17,071 bases of DNA from CAZFLD01 sp964519835 (GTDB lineage Bacteria > Spirochaetota > Spirochaetia > DSM-27196 > CAZFLD01). Where the stretch lies: contig CAZFLD010000080.1 of NCBI GenBank assembly GCA_964519835.1, forward strand, positions 1 through 17,071, read 5' to 3'. Shown piece by piece: positions 1 to 7,821 of this stretch (the stretch's first letter is position 1; every line of letters begins with the position of its first letter). Both the position numbers and the translations under genes were made by a program. Below the pieces are notes generated by a model. It saw only the letters and a program-made list of their open reading frames with translations. It searched no databases and was not told the origin of the DNA.

Positions 1-155
1 GCATTGTCTACAAGCTCGATACTTCGTGGGCCTCGGAGATCAAACATTTTTTTACTTGCATCGACCACGACGAACCGGTTGCCTATGGGAACAGTTCCGA
101 CGCTCTTGCGGTAATGGACTTGATCGATGCCATCTACGCCGGTGGCAGACGATAG
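1..155 (+). CDS. C-terminal end of a Gfo/Idh/MocA-type oxidoreductase (partial)
   Basis: An open frame enters from the left edge (first full codon at 3) and stops with TAG at 153-155. The last 50 residues include EIKHFF, an acidic-DEPVAYG stretch and ALAVMDLIDAIYAGGR. This matches the usual end of Gfo/Idh/MocA NAD(P)-dependent sugar oxidoreductases, where a helix after 'EPV..G..dAl.vm.li.AiY' closes the C-terminal sheet domain. The nucleotide-binding N-terminus lies outside the window, so substrate and exact family cannot be judged. The ribosome-binding site of the next gene overlaps this stop codon, so the two are very likely co-transcribed. A sugar or sugar-nucleotide dehydrogenase fits the locus. 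The family call rests on a short tail and is moderately sure. Confidence 0.6.
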   Translation, partial: IVYKLDTSWASEIKHFFTCIDHDEPVAYGNSSDALAVMDLIDAIYAGGRR

Positions 156-164
156 GAGGAGCCA

Positions 165-1268
165 ATGTCTGAATCCGGAACCGATCAGGCCAAAGCAATA
201 GCCGAACTACTGGAACGCTATCAGCGTGGCATGCTCAGTGGTGATATCTCCGGGTCGCTGCTGGAATTCAAGGAGATTTGTTCAGAAGTCGGCGCCCGGC
301 GGAGCAAACTACTCTTTGCGGGAAACGGGGCAAGTGCATCCATTTCGAGCCACGCTGCAGTCGACTACACACAATACGGTGGTGTTCCGGCGATCGCGTT
401 GACGGACCACAATCTGATTACCGGCTTTGCCGCTCGCTACGGCTACGAGAACTATGTCGCACGGGCAATCGAAACCTACGCGAACGATGGTGACGTAGCC
501 GTGCTTATTAGCTCGAGCGGCACATCAAAGAACGTCGTGAATGCGGGTAGGCTATGTCACGAGCGCGGCGTACGCTGTGTCAGCTTCTCCGGGTTCGCGT
601 CGGATAACCCTCTCCGCGGACTCGGCCGGCCCGGACTTTGGTTGGATTGCCGCGAATACAACATTGTCGAGAACACCCATCTTACGTGGACGCTCCTGGT
701 GGGAGAGTTGCTTGCGGAGAAACCCCGGACTGCAACGGCGGCTGCAGACTGGATAGAGTCCACTACGGAGCTGGCCACGTCGCACGACAATGTTGAGGCA
801 CTCAGGGAGTTCGCGAAGGTGTGTCGAAGGGTCGCCGCAAGCAACGCCAAACTCATATTCGCCGGGAATGGCGGTTGTGCGTCCATCGCCAGCCACGCCG
901 CCACGGACTACACCAAGCAGAGCAAGGTTCGTTCCCTGGCGTTCAATGATCACAACCTGATTACGTGCTACGCTAACGATTACGGTCAAGATCAGTGGCT
1001 CGCTAAGAGCATTGAGGCCTACGCCGACCCGGACGACGCGGTGGTGCTCTATGCGACCCGGTCCGACGAGTCGGAGATACAAAACGCCGCTGACGCCGCT
1101 AGAAGTCAGGGCTTGGATCTGGTCATGTTAACCGCGGCCGGCAGCGGTGATTCGCCGGCCTCTCCGGCTGATGTGAGTCTTGTTGCACGGACTGAGAGCT
1201 TCCGAGTAGCCGAGGTTGCATTCTCGATTTGGACCTTTGTGGTGGGTGATTTGTTGGCGGCCCTATAA
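165..1268 (+). CDS. Tandem SIS-domain protein, two fused GmhA-like (phosphoheptose isomerase-like) domains
   Basis: The 367-residue protein consists of two homologous SIS domains, about 15-187 and 205-367. GmhA-type enzymes isomerise sedoheptulose 7-phosphate and are normally single-domain (about 190 residues), so this is an internal duplication. Domain 1 has the GNGASAS loop (53-59), the phosphate-binding loop SSSGTSKN (116-123) and a VENTHLTW helix whose H172 sits where GmhA has its catalytic histidine. Domain 2 keeps GNGGCAS (234-240) and DHNLIT, but the phosphate loop is replaced by YATRSDESE (296-304) and the histidine position is F353. Domain 2 is therefore probably structural or regulatory. 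The start is well set: AGGAGGA at 154-160, overlapping the upstream stop, lies 4 nt before ATG. The methyltransferase follows after 32 nt. Another phospho-sugar substrate is possible. Confidence 0.85.
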   Translation: MSESGTDQAKAIAELLERYQRGMLSGDISGSLLEFKEICSEVGARRSKLLFAGNGASASISSHAAVDYTQYGGVPAIALTDHNLITGFAARYGYENYVARAIETYANDGDVAVLISSSGTSKNVVNAGRLCHERGVRCVSFSGFASDNPLRGLGRPGLWLDCREYNIVENTHLTWTLLVGELLAEKPRTATAAADWIESTTELATSHDNVEALREFAKVCRRVAASNAKLIFAGNGGCASIASHAATDYTKQSKVRSLAFNDHNLITCYANDYGQDQWLAKSIEAYADPDDAVVLYATRSDESEIQNAADAARSQGLDLVMLTAAGSGDSPASPADVSLVARTESFRVAEVAFSIWTFVVGDLLAAL

Positions 1269-1300
1269 TTCTGCTTGGAAGTAAATCGGGAGCTGGGTTC

Positions 1301-2074
1301 ATGCGAGAAAAACCATGGTCGGATGCGTACAGAGTGGATCGTGGGAACTTCGAAGAGGAAAAAGAAGAGCGGATGATAGCCGCCGCCGACGACTTCTTCT
1401 TCAAGGCCTTTTTTTACCTGCGGATGAACCGTATCGCGGGCGACTACCTTGAGTTCGGGGCGGGAAGTAACATGCGGTCATTTCGACTGGCTGCTAAGTA
1501 CAAGCGCCAAGACCGCCTCGACGATATGCACTTGTACGCGTTTGATTCGTTCGAAGGACTACCTAAACCGCAAGGTATCGATTCCCACGTACAGTGGAAA
1601 GAAGGGGCGATGGCGGTCAATCAGACCCAGTTCCGATCCGAACTATCCAAACAAGGAATCGGCGAGCACGAGTACACGCTGATAAAAGGATACTACCGTG
1701 AGAGTCTCGCAGCCTTTGACTTGGGCCACTACGGAATTTCCAAGGTGGCCATGGTCTTCGTTGACTGTGACCTCTACGAGTCAACGAGCCAGGTGCTTCA
1801 GTTTTTGGGACCCGATCTTCAGCCTGGGAGCATCCTTGCGTTTGACGATTGGTTTACATTTGCCGGACGTCCCGATCGCGGCGAACAGCGTGCATTCTAT
1901 GAGTTCCGGGATGCACACCCTGATTACTCCTTTGTTGAGTTCCAGTGCTTCGGATGGCACGGAAAATCCTTCTTAGTTCACCGAATGGGTCATGGGATTC
2001 CCCAACCCTCGACTCGATCATCCGGATTTGATTCGATTGGCCAGCTTCGCTTTTTTGGGGCGAACAGCCAATAG
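1301..2074 (+). CDS. SAM-dependent O-methyltransferase, TylF/MycF (macrocin O-methyltransferase-like) family
   Basis: This 257-residue protein has the features of TylF/MycF-type sugar O-methyltransferases: a SAM-binding loop EFGAGSN at 51-57, YAFDSFEGLP at 79-88, the acidic VDCDLYEST at 154-162, and a probable metal-binding AFDDW at 180-184. These enzymes methylate sugar hydroxyls in a metal-dependent way. In polysaccharide loci the homologues are thought to methylate glycan residues or chain ends. Length is typical. GGGAG lies about 10 nt before the ATG. It starts 32 nt after the SIS gene, so one transcript is likely. A decayed copy of the same gene lies at 2660-3421, behind a decayed SIS domain, so the pair was once duplicated. 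The family call is firm; the acceptor sugar is unknown. Confidence 0.88.
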   Translation: MREKPWSDAYRVDRGNFEEEKEERMIAAADDFFFKAFFYLRMNRIAGDYLEFGAGSNMRSFRLAAKYKRQDRLDDMHLYAFDSFEGLPKPQGIDSHVQWKEGAMAVNQTQFRSELSKQGIGEHEYTLIKGYYRESLAAFDLGHYGISKVAMVFVDCDLYESTSQVLQFLGPDLQPGSILAFDDWFTFAGRPDRGEQRAFYEFRDAHPDYSFVEFQCFGWHGKSFLVHRMGHGIPQPSTRSSGFDSIGQLRFFGANSQ

Positions 2075-2294
2075 GACGGAGACTTCGTGGCTCGGAGTGG
2101 AGCTCGGGCAAGTCCCCCGTTTTGCGTCCAAACGTCACCCGACGATCGTGAATCTTCGTCGCCCAAGACCGGTTCAGGTCTTGAAGTGAGCTTATCCCAA
2201 CTCAGCCTATTGATCTCGAGGTGGCCGGGTGTACGCTCCCACAGTGTTTGCGTTCAAATAGGAGAACTTTTTCGGCGAAACAGTAGAATTGCCT
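2075..2294 (+). other. Spacer between the methyltransferase gene and the decayed copy
   Basis: No gene is supported here. An open frame of 77 codons (2087-2320) has a low-complexity, Ser/Arg-rich translation with no recognisable motif. This stretch is where the first SIS domain of the duplicated copy would be expected. I could not align it to 165-800 by eye, so that part was either deleted or has drifted beyond recognition. Confidence 0.4.
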
Positions 2295-2621
2295 GGCAAA
2301 TCAATAGTCGACCACATTGAGCACATCGTGCGCTACGGAGCGATTGACCCCTTCCTCGCGGTAAGGTAAGCATTGAGGCGCCACGCAAACCCGAACGAGG
2401 CGGTGGCGCTTTACGCAATGCGTCCCCACCAGACGGAGATGCAAGACGTCGCCGACGTCGCAGGAAGCAAAGGCTTGGATCTCGTCTTGTTGCCGAGGAC
2501 GGCAGCTGCGATATGCTGGTCTGTGCGGCTGATGTGAGTTTTGTTGACCGACTGAGAGCTTCCGAGTGGCAGAGGTTGGTTTCTCGGCCTTGCTGTTTGC
2601 GACTTGCTTGCCGCTGAGAGC
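2295..2621 (+). pseudogene. Decayed copy of the second SIS domain of the upstream tandem SIS gene
   Basis: The stretch aligns, with substitutions and small indels, to about 935-1262 of the intact SIS gene. Matching landmarks in order: GACCAC at 2311 (intact GATCAC), AGCATTGAGGC at 2369 (intact AGCATTGAGGC at 1008), AAGGCTTGGATCTCGTC at 2469 against the intact GGGCTTGGATCTGGTC, GGCTGATGTGAGTTTTGTTG at 2527, and GACTGAGAGCTTCCGAGT at 2550 against the identical stretch near 1190. In-frame stops (for example TAA at 2367) and frameshifts leave no long frame. The similarity is to domain 2, not domain 1. It lies directly before a decayed methyltransferase, as in the intact pair. Left edge is approximate. 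Confidence 0.85.
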
Positions 2622-2659
2622 GGTCTATCTCAACCAGCGAACAGTCTATTGCAACATCC

Positions 2660-3421
2660 TTGCGCCAGATGTTGTGGTCGGAAGTCTATGCGGTGAAACG
2701 AGACGACTTCCAACGAGGACGACAGGGAAGATGATCGCGGCCGCCGTCGAGTCCCTCGCTAAGACGACACTTGCCTTCGGAAAAACCATACCAGCCGTGT
2801 TTTTCTCCTGATTCGTGCCAAAAGCAATATGCTGTCCTTTGGCCTTGCGTCGAAGTGTTCGCAACCCAAGCGTTTGGACAATATGTGTTCGGTTCGTTGA
2901 TGCTAATGCCAACGGCGGAGATCCGACTTAGACGACCAATGGGAAGTTCGAGCAGTTGCCGCTACGCAGACTCGGTTCAATCTCGAAACCGCTCCGCGAG
3001 AGGCGTCAAGCAAATGGAGTAGAAGTATGCCACCGGATGTGATTTGAAACGTCGAACGGTTCAGAATCTGTGAGGCGTCGGAGTTTCTGAGGCGGCCATG
3101 GACCAGTTCGGCTGCGAGATGCACAACTCGACACACGAGCCGTTCCGGTTTTCGACACCCAGCCGACAAACGGGAAGTTGTTTCCGGTCCGGCGACCGGC
3201 TCGGATTTGTCGGGCCCGTCATGAATGGTGTGAGCGATTGGCTTTCGCGGAGTCTCAACAGGCTGACCCGAAGCACTACTTTGTCGACCTTGAGCGCCCC
3301 GGCTGCTCGTCTCGTGGCGGAAGCGGAATAGGATCAGACCGGCCGAGATAGATCTCCTGACGTCGGGGTTCGGGCGGTCAACTCCGAGAGCGTTGGACTA
3401 ATCGTTCGTCCGGTGGCAAAC
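2660..3421 (+). pseudogene. Decayed copy of the TylF-type methyltransferase
   Basis: This is a full-length, frameshifted relic of the gene at 1301-2074. In shifting frames it encodes segments that line up in order with the intact protein: WSEVYAVKRDDF near 2675 (intact WSDAYRVDRGNF); MIAAA at 2731; MLSFGLASK then KRLDNM at 2829-2885 (intact MRSFRLAAK, DRLDDM); QWEVRAVAATQTRF at 2937 (intact QWKEGAMAVNQTQF); AMDQFGCEMHNST at 3095 (intact AMVFVDCDLYEST); and ADPKHYFVDLE at 3262 (intact AHPDYSFVEFQ). Spacing between landmarks differs from the intact gene by only 1-12 nt. The catalytic aspartates are lost and several stops interrupt it, so no function remains. The 3' end after about 3331 is uncertain. 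Confidence 0.88.
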
Positions 3422-3779
3422 GATACTCAGTTGCCGAGTTGCCTTGCCAATCGATGGAAGTTTCTCTGTTTCCCCCAGCCCCACATTCTGTGCTCTGAAA
3501 GAGGACCGAGGTTGAGATCAATTACAGAGAAACTACGACTTTATGTGGTGCAAGAAGCCGGGCATCGCTGGCCGCATAGCGATTTGCTTCAGCGCGTCGC
3601 AGTGCGTGGTAAGGTATTGATGCTGGAAAAGTGAGATCACCGGGTCTTGCACGTTTCGAGGTCGTCGCGACAACTCCCCGGGGACTATGAACCTGGACCT
3701 GTCGAGGCTTTCGATCGCGGCGTTGTTAGGGGGCACGATCCGCTACGCTGTGGATACCTACGCATGAATCAGTCCAACG
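3422..3779 (+). other. Noncoding stretch without recognisable content
   Basis: I see no supported gene in these 358 nt. A 73-codon frame (3413-3634) and a 67-codon minus-strand frame (3533-3736) have no recognisable motif and no good start site. The stretch follows directly on the decayed methyltransferase, so more gene debris is likely. It should also carry any promoter for the glycosyltransferase at 3793, but no convincing -35/-10 pair was found. Confidence 0.35.
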
Positions 3780-3786
3780 AGGAGGA
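3780..3786 (+). promoter_or_regulatory. Strong Shine-Dalgarno site that sets a TTG start
   Basis: AGGAGGA touches a TTG at 3787 and lies 6 nt before a second in-frame TTG at 3793. Only the second has workable spacing, so translation of the glycosyltransferase most likely begins at 3793. Confidence 0.65.
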
Positions 3787-3792
3787 TTGCTT

Positions 3793-5199
3793 TTGTCATT
3801 GCTTAAGGATGCCAACAGATCTCTAGCTAGGGGCGATTATCATCGTGCCCTCGCGCTGTACAAGCGCATGAGTGACGACTTCCCGTACCTTGCACGTTTT
3901 GTTGCCCTGAATATTAAGATCGCGCAGAAACGAGCCACCGGGGAAAGCGAAAGGTCTGTCACAACTGCAGACCAGGCACACGAAGCGGTCCTGGCGACCA
4001 AGAGCAAACCGCAGAACCGTTTTAGCGTTTGGGAATCGGGCTCCCTGATGCCCTCATCGGCTGGACCAGCGACGTTGTATCTGAAGCCCGATGTCAATCC
4101 CGCGACCGACAGGATCGTTGTCTATGTATATGATCGGCCTTTTCCCATCCGCGGAGGTGGGTCTGCTCGGGCCTTATCGGTCATCAGACACTTGCGCGCC
4201 ACGGGTTATAGAGTCGTACTCGTTTCAAAGCCATACGAGCCCAACTGTGCTTCACAGTACTTCGCCGAGTTTGATGGAATTTGTCGGGCAACGACGGGGA
4301 GTACCGAACATGAGGTAACCGGGAGCCTGTCAAAAAGGTACTTTAGGCCCTACGGGAGTTGCGTGCAATTGACCGATTCAGTGCTTCACCCGATTGCCGT
4401 CATTGCGACCTTCGCGTGGAATGCCTTCGCGCTTCGTGAAGTATCGAGTCCCACCCTGCGCATTGTTGATACGGTTGATGTCCAGTTTCTTAGGGCGATC
4501 CGCGCTCGGCGAAACGGGCGTGACCTTTCAGATCGGTTCTGTACCTGGAAAGAAGAAACTCAGGCCCTGGCTCCCGCGGACGGCTTGATTGCGATCAATG
4601 ACTATGAGCGTTCGGTATTACAGTCCATGCTGCCAGAAACACCAGTCATTCTTGCCCAGCACGCAATCGAGCCAAAAGACGTCGGTCACAGCCGGAAGAC
4701 CTCTCGTGAGGTGATGTTTGTTGGCAATGATTACGATCCAAACCTTCATGGAATTCAAAATTTCATTCGCTATTGTTGGCCACGGGTGCTGCAAAGAGAC
4801 ACCGATGCCGTATTAAACGTAGTCGGGACGGTAGCCGCTAGGCTAGATCCCTCCGCCGGGGTGAACTTGGTAGGACCGGTTCCGGACTTAGTTCCGTGGT
4901 ACACCCGCGCCGCCTGTGTCGTGAATCCTGTCCTATATGGGACAGGTTTTAGTATCAAGAATCTTGAAGCGTTGGCACACGGTCGAGCGCTTGTCTGCGG
5001 AAACGCATCTAGTCTTGTGTTGAGGCGAACGCCGCCCTGTATCGTTGCGGATCCAAACGAAATGGCTGATGCGGTCTGGAGGCTACTGGCCGACTACCAA
5101 TACCGGTGGACTATCGAATCGCAATCCAGGGAATACGTTGAGGCAGAATACGGCGCACACAAAGTGTATGGAGATCTGTGTAGTTTCCTCCGCCGCTAG
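3793..5199 (+). CDS. GT4-family glycosyltransferase with N-terminal TPR-like helices
   Basis: The protein has 468 residues from TTG 3793. Residues 1-50 form a helical repeat (ANRSLARGDYHRALALYKRM) that resembles a TPR and the start of the large fusion protein at 12323. About 105-468 is a GT-B glycosyltransferase: a Gly-rich acceptor-side loop IRGGGSARA (G121-G123), a FVGNDYDPN strand and turn opening the C-terminal half, and the donor-binding GTGFSIKNLEALAHG (383-397) with K389 and E392, the usual GT4 donor-site pair. It would transfer a sugar from an NDP-sugar at the cytoplasmic membrane face. No signal peptide or membrane helix is visible. Start choice: AGGAGGA lies 6 nt upstream; TTG 3787 is too close. 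The next gene begins 45 nt downstream. Donor and acceptor are unknown. Confidence 0.88.
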   Translation: MSLLKDANRSLARGDYHRALALYKRMSDDFPYLARFVALNIKIAQKRATGESERSVTTADQAHEAVLATKSKPQNRFSVWESGSLMPSSAGPATLYLKPDVNPATDRIVVYVYDRPFPIRGGGSARALSVIRHLRATGYRVVLVSKPYEPNCASQYFAEFDGICRATTGSTEHEVTGSLSKRYFRPYGSCVQLTDSVLHPIAVIATFAWNAFALREVSSPTLRIVDTVDVQFLRAIRARRNGRDLSDRFCTWKEETQALAPADGLIAINDYERSVLQSMLPETPVILAQHAIEPKDVGHSRKTSREVMFVGNDYDPNLHGIQNFIRYCWPRVLQRDTDAVLNVVGTVAARLDPSAGVNLVGPVPDLVPWYTRAACVVNPVLYGTGFSIKNLEALAHGRALVCGNASSLVLRRTPPCIVADPNEMADAVWRLLADYQYRWTIESQSREYVEAEYGAHKVYGDLCSFLRR

Positions 5200-5244
5200 C
5201 GACGAGAGTGCTTCATAAGGTGTAACGCGGCCATCGGAGGATTA

Positions 5245-6507
5245 ATGCACGAAAATACGCCAGCCGTCGCGGCAACCGTACGCAACGGCAACACGCTCGC
5301 AGAAAAACTGGCAGCATTGCGTGGGGCATACCAGGACGAGGTAGCCTATATCCTGACCGCAGGACCGTCCATAAACAGCCTCTGGTCACAACGGGTAGTA
5401 GACTTTCTTCAAGACAAGCTTGTCATCGCAATCAAGCAAACCTACAAGCTCTGTCGAGGAATTGCTGACTTCCATCTGTTGAACTCGTGGAACTATGAAC
5501 CATACGACTACATAGGCAAACCAATCGTAATTTCGGAGTACGCAGAAAACGATCCCGATACTCCCGGCCTTGTTCCGGACATTATGCTACATATCTCTGA
5601 TCCTCGGGACTTCCGACGTCGCCTTGCCACCAGCCTTGAGTTTGATCAATGGTTGTTCTCCAAAACATATAGTCGTCCATGGGGTCCTGGCATAGTCTAT
5701 GAGCTTGCGTCATATCTCGTTATCCATGCCGGAATCAGGCAAGTGGTCATTGCTGGTTGGGATCTTGGAGAGCTCAACTCCCCTGGTATGCCCCACTTTT
5801 TTGACAAAGCCCAGGACCCGAAGGTCAGCAGGCTCGCGAACAGGCCACGAATTCGGCCCTTTGAGGTAGGCGACATCGCTCGCAGCACACCAGCCTTTTA
5901 TTACTGGCTTCGGTCCAAGGGAGTTGGCCTATTTTTGGTATCGGACCAAAGCCTCGTTGATCCCGTAGTGCCCCGTTTGGGTTCGATTGACGCCAATCTC
6001 ACGACCCCATACGTTTCTAGGATCATCGAGGCGATCCGCGGGTCCCGCCATGCCGATCGATTTCTCCAGCTATGGGACATCAAGCCGGATAACACCGCAT
6101 TTCTGCAGACCCGTCGGCAAAGAGATGGCTTTCCGATATATGAAATGAGGCGGATCAATGGCTCGTCAGACCCGTCACGTATTGTTTACTCACTGAGGTA
6201 TGAGTCAGCTTTCATTCACGCAGACCTATGCTTGCGCGTTTTCGCAAGATGTACAACGACTGGCGATTTGTCAGTTGAGATCGTCGCGCGGGGCGGAGAT
6301 GGTGAAGTGCAACCCATATCCGCAGCGACGGCCTCTAACTCCGGCGGGGACGCGTGGGAGTGTCTGGAAGTGACTAAGCGCTTGGCACTACTCGCACAAG
6401 CCAGAACGATCGACTTGGCCATCACCCTCGTCGGGACCTCGGGACAATTTGCTGAGTTGTGCGCCATTAGTGCCGACCTCATTTACCCGGACATCTTCGC
6501 AACTTGA
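5245..6507 (+). CDS. GPS-motif glycan biosynthesis protein (DUF115/sialyltransferase-like fold) with C-terminal beta-sandwich-like domain
   Basis: In this 420-residue protein, the first 230 residues carry YILTAGPSINS (G40-P41-S42) and VVIAGWDLGE (A170-D173). The same pair of signatures occurs in DUF115/Maf-type and GT42 sialyltransferase-like proteins, where GPS lies in the nucleotide-binding loop and the 'I.GxD' strand follows. A role as glycosyltransferase or glycan-modifying enzyme is likely but not proven. Residues about 285-420 alternate hydrophobic and polar positions (for example SLRYESAFIHADLCLRVFAR), suggesting a beta-sandwich such as a carbohydrate-binding module. GGAGGA (5236-5241) precedes the ATG, which lies 45 nt after the GT4 gene, so the two look co-transcribed. 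A distant relative sits at 11099-12319. Family call is by motif only. Confidence 0.6.
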   Translation: MHENTPAVAATVRNGNTLAEKLAALRGAYQDEVAYILTAGPSINSLWSQRVVDFLQDKLVIAIKQTYKLCRGIADFHLLNSWNYEPYDYIGKPIVISEYAENDPDTPGLVPDIMLHISDPRDFRRRLATSLEFDQWLFSKTYSRPWGPGIVYELASYLVIHAGIRQVVIAGWDLGELNSPGMPHFFDKAQDPKVSRLANRPRIRPFEVGDIARSTPAFYYWLRSKGVGLFLVSDQSLVDPVVPRLGSIDANLTTPYVSRIIEAIRGSRHADRFLQLWDIKPDNTAFLQTRRQRDGFPIYEMRRINGSSDPSRIVYSLRYESAFIHADLCLRVFARCTTTGDLSVEIVARGGDGEVQPISAATASNSGGDAWECLEVTKRLALLAQARTIDLAITLVGTSGQFAELCAISADLIYPDIFAT

Positions 6508-6616
6508 GGATATTCAACACTCAACACGGTCACTGGACGCTGTCGAAAGGGAGGCTCGGTGTGTAACAGACAAGCCCCACATAAGACCGACTCGCGTCGA
6601 TTCGGCTCTGGTCCAG

Positions 6617-6631
6617 CGTGCCTCGGGCACG
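6617..6631. terminator. Small stem-loop between convergent genes, weak terminator candidate
   Basis: CGTGCC-TCG-GGCACG forms a perfect 6-bp stem with a 3-nt loop in the 152-nt gap between the converging genes ending at 6507 and 6660. No T-run follows on either strand, so a role in termination is only a guess from position. Confidence 0.2.
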
Positions 6632-6659
6632 GATAGACTGCGGCGATCTGCTGAGAAGA

Positions 6660-7394
6660 CTAGTGGCCATCTCGAGATGCACCTTCTAACAACTGCTCGT
6701 ATAACTCGGTGCCGTGGAATGTCGCAGCGAGCTCGTCGAAGTTGAGGACCGCGTCCGCAAGATTGTCGGGCGTACCCTTTTCCACGGCGGACTTCTCAAC
6801 AGAGACTTGGCTCAGATCAACGTGTATCGACCGAGCCACGTACTCTAGCACCGAAGATGGATTGGTCAGAAGATCCTCATAGAAGATCCATGCAACGTCT
6901 AATCCCAGGTCCGTGACATATTGGCAAAGCTCGGCGTCCAGGTCATGAAAACGCTGCACCTGGCGCTGGATCTGCTTGGGCTCAATGCGGCTCGGCGGAA
7001 GCGTTTTGCGCCCTCTCCCCACGTTGCTGACCGCGTCCCCATACATCTTTTGAGTCAACGCCCTATATGACGCGGCCCTGATAGCCGAGATAGCTTGCTT
7101 GACCTTGTTTCGCCGAGACGTAGCAAACACGACCAGGTCTTGGGTACGTAGGAAACGGCCAAAAGCCTCTAAGTCGTGGACATCCTGCAACTTGGTCTTA
7201 CAACCTGCGACCAACGTCGACGTATCATGTCTTGCCTCATCGTAGAACTCCTCGAGCCAGTCGAGTTGCTCTTTCCATGTAGCCAGCGTCGCTAAATGTT
7301 CTGCTTTCGCATCAACGGATGGATGCTGGCTCAAAAGAGCGCCAAGATATGTGCTACCGGTTCTGGCGTTGATAAGCATCATGTATTTTCTCAC
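6660..7394 (-). CDS. PAPS-dependent sulfotransferase (Stf0/NodH-like)
   Basis: Sulfotransferases of this kind move sulfate from PAPS to a carbohydrate hydroxyl. From GTG at 7394 the protein has 244 residues. The PAPS 5'-phosphosulfate loop is at the very N-terminus (NARTGSTY, 9-16), and the 3'-phosphate motif is RRNKVKQAIS (94-103), which matches the 'R..K..QA.S' pattern of Stf0-type enzymes. VAWIFYEDLL later is the usual 'i.YEdL...P' segment. The frame is open to a TTG at 7451, but the extra residues are basic and unlike the family. ATG codons at 7382 and 7379 are also possible. A TATAAG at 7415-7410 would suit the shorter forms. It is the only intact gene on this strand and converges on the gene before it. 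The acceptor glycan is unknown. Confidence 0.82.
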   Translation of the reverse strand: MRKYMMLINARTGSTYLGALLSQHPSVDAKAEHLATLATWKEQLDWLEEFYDEARHDTSTLVAGCKTKLQDVHDLEAFGRFLRTQDLVVFATSRRNKVKQAISAIRAASYRALTQKMYGDAVSNVGRGRKTLPPSRIEPKQIQRQVQRFHDLDAELCQYVTDLGLDVAWIFYEDLLTNPSSVLEYVARSIHVDLSQVSVEKSAVEKGTPDNLADAVLNFDELAATFHGTELYEQLLEGASRDGH

Positions 7395-7409
7395 TCTAAC
7401 CCCCGTGTT

Positions 7410-7415
7410 CTTATA
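7410..7415 (-). promoter_or_regulatory. Possible -10 element for the sulfotransferase gene
   Basis: Read on the minus strand, TATAAG lies 15 nt before GTG 7394 and 27 nt before ATG 7382. No clear -35 hexamer is found at 16-18 nt; TTGGTA occurs at 21 nt. If real, it excludes the TTG start at 7451. Confidence 0.25.
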
Positions 7416-7451
7416 ACACTTGACGGGCAATCTTGCTACCAACCGTGCCAA

Positions 7452-7750
7452 CCTACCCGTGTTGGCGTTTCCGGTACAGGGAAATCACTACTGATCCGTG
7501 GAGATGGTTCAAGGACAACGAATGACCCGCGGAAACGTCCGCGTACCTTGGGCACCGCGAGACCTCCCGACTAGAGTCGGGAGGCCGGAAGTTGAGCCGC
7601 TGCGTCGACGCATCCCAACACGCTGCCGCGCTTAACATTCAGCCATAGGACGTGCCACGAAGTCCGACTGACGCCGCAAATCGAACTCCAATCACCGGCC
7701 AGTTCCGCGGTCGTTCCGTCGAAAAACTGCGACGCCGGCCGAACTCCGAA
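7452..7750. other. Noncoding spacer with one perfect stem-loop
   Basis: No gene is supported in this 299-nt stretch between the sulfotransferase and the IS3 relic. Short frames on both strands have no motif. The one structured element is the palindrome at 7563-7584, listed separately. Confidence 0.4.
7563..7584. repeat. Perfect 9-bp inverted repeat (stem-loop)
   Basis: CCTCCCGAC-TAGA-GTCGGGAGG has nine paired bases and a four-base loop. It lacks a following T-run on either strand, so it is not a standard intrinsic terminator. It lies outside the coding genes and 167 nt from the IS3 end at 7751. It could be a protein-binding palindrome, an RNA hairpin, or a leftover of another small element. 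Confidence 0.6.
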
Positions 7751-7782
7751 TGGGCCGCACCGGTTTCTCCGGAGACCGTTTA
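7751..7782 (+). repeat. Terminal inverted repeat of the IS3 relic (transposase 3' end)
   Basis: This is the outer end next to the orfB stop side. It starts with TG and includes CCGCACCGG and GGAGACC, typical of IS3 right ends. It pairs imperfectly with 8874-8905. Confidence 0.6.
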
Positions 7783-7821
7783 TTGCATGCCCGGCTACAG
7801 CGGCCGGAGCTTACACTATGT

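Noticed and set aside
552..1082. Long minus-strand frames (552-1082 and 557-904) inside the SIS gene
   Set aside because: They are antisense shadows of a recognised gene, with no motif and no plausible start signal.
2087..2320. Small plus-strand frame after the methyltransferase as a novel gene
   Set aside because: It runs into the decayed SIS copy in the wrong frame and has no motif or ribosome-binding site.
2566..3331. Short plus-strand frames at 2566-2811, 2771-3022 and 3098-3331 as small genes
   Set aside because: Each contains a piece of the methyltransferase or SIS sequence in one frame and noise in the rest; together they form pseudogenes.
7395..7451. TTG at 7451 as the sulfotransferase start
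   Set aside because: The extra 19 residues are basic and unlike the family, and a possible -10 element lies inside them. Starts at 7394, 7382 or 7379 fit better, though this is not certain.
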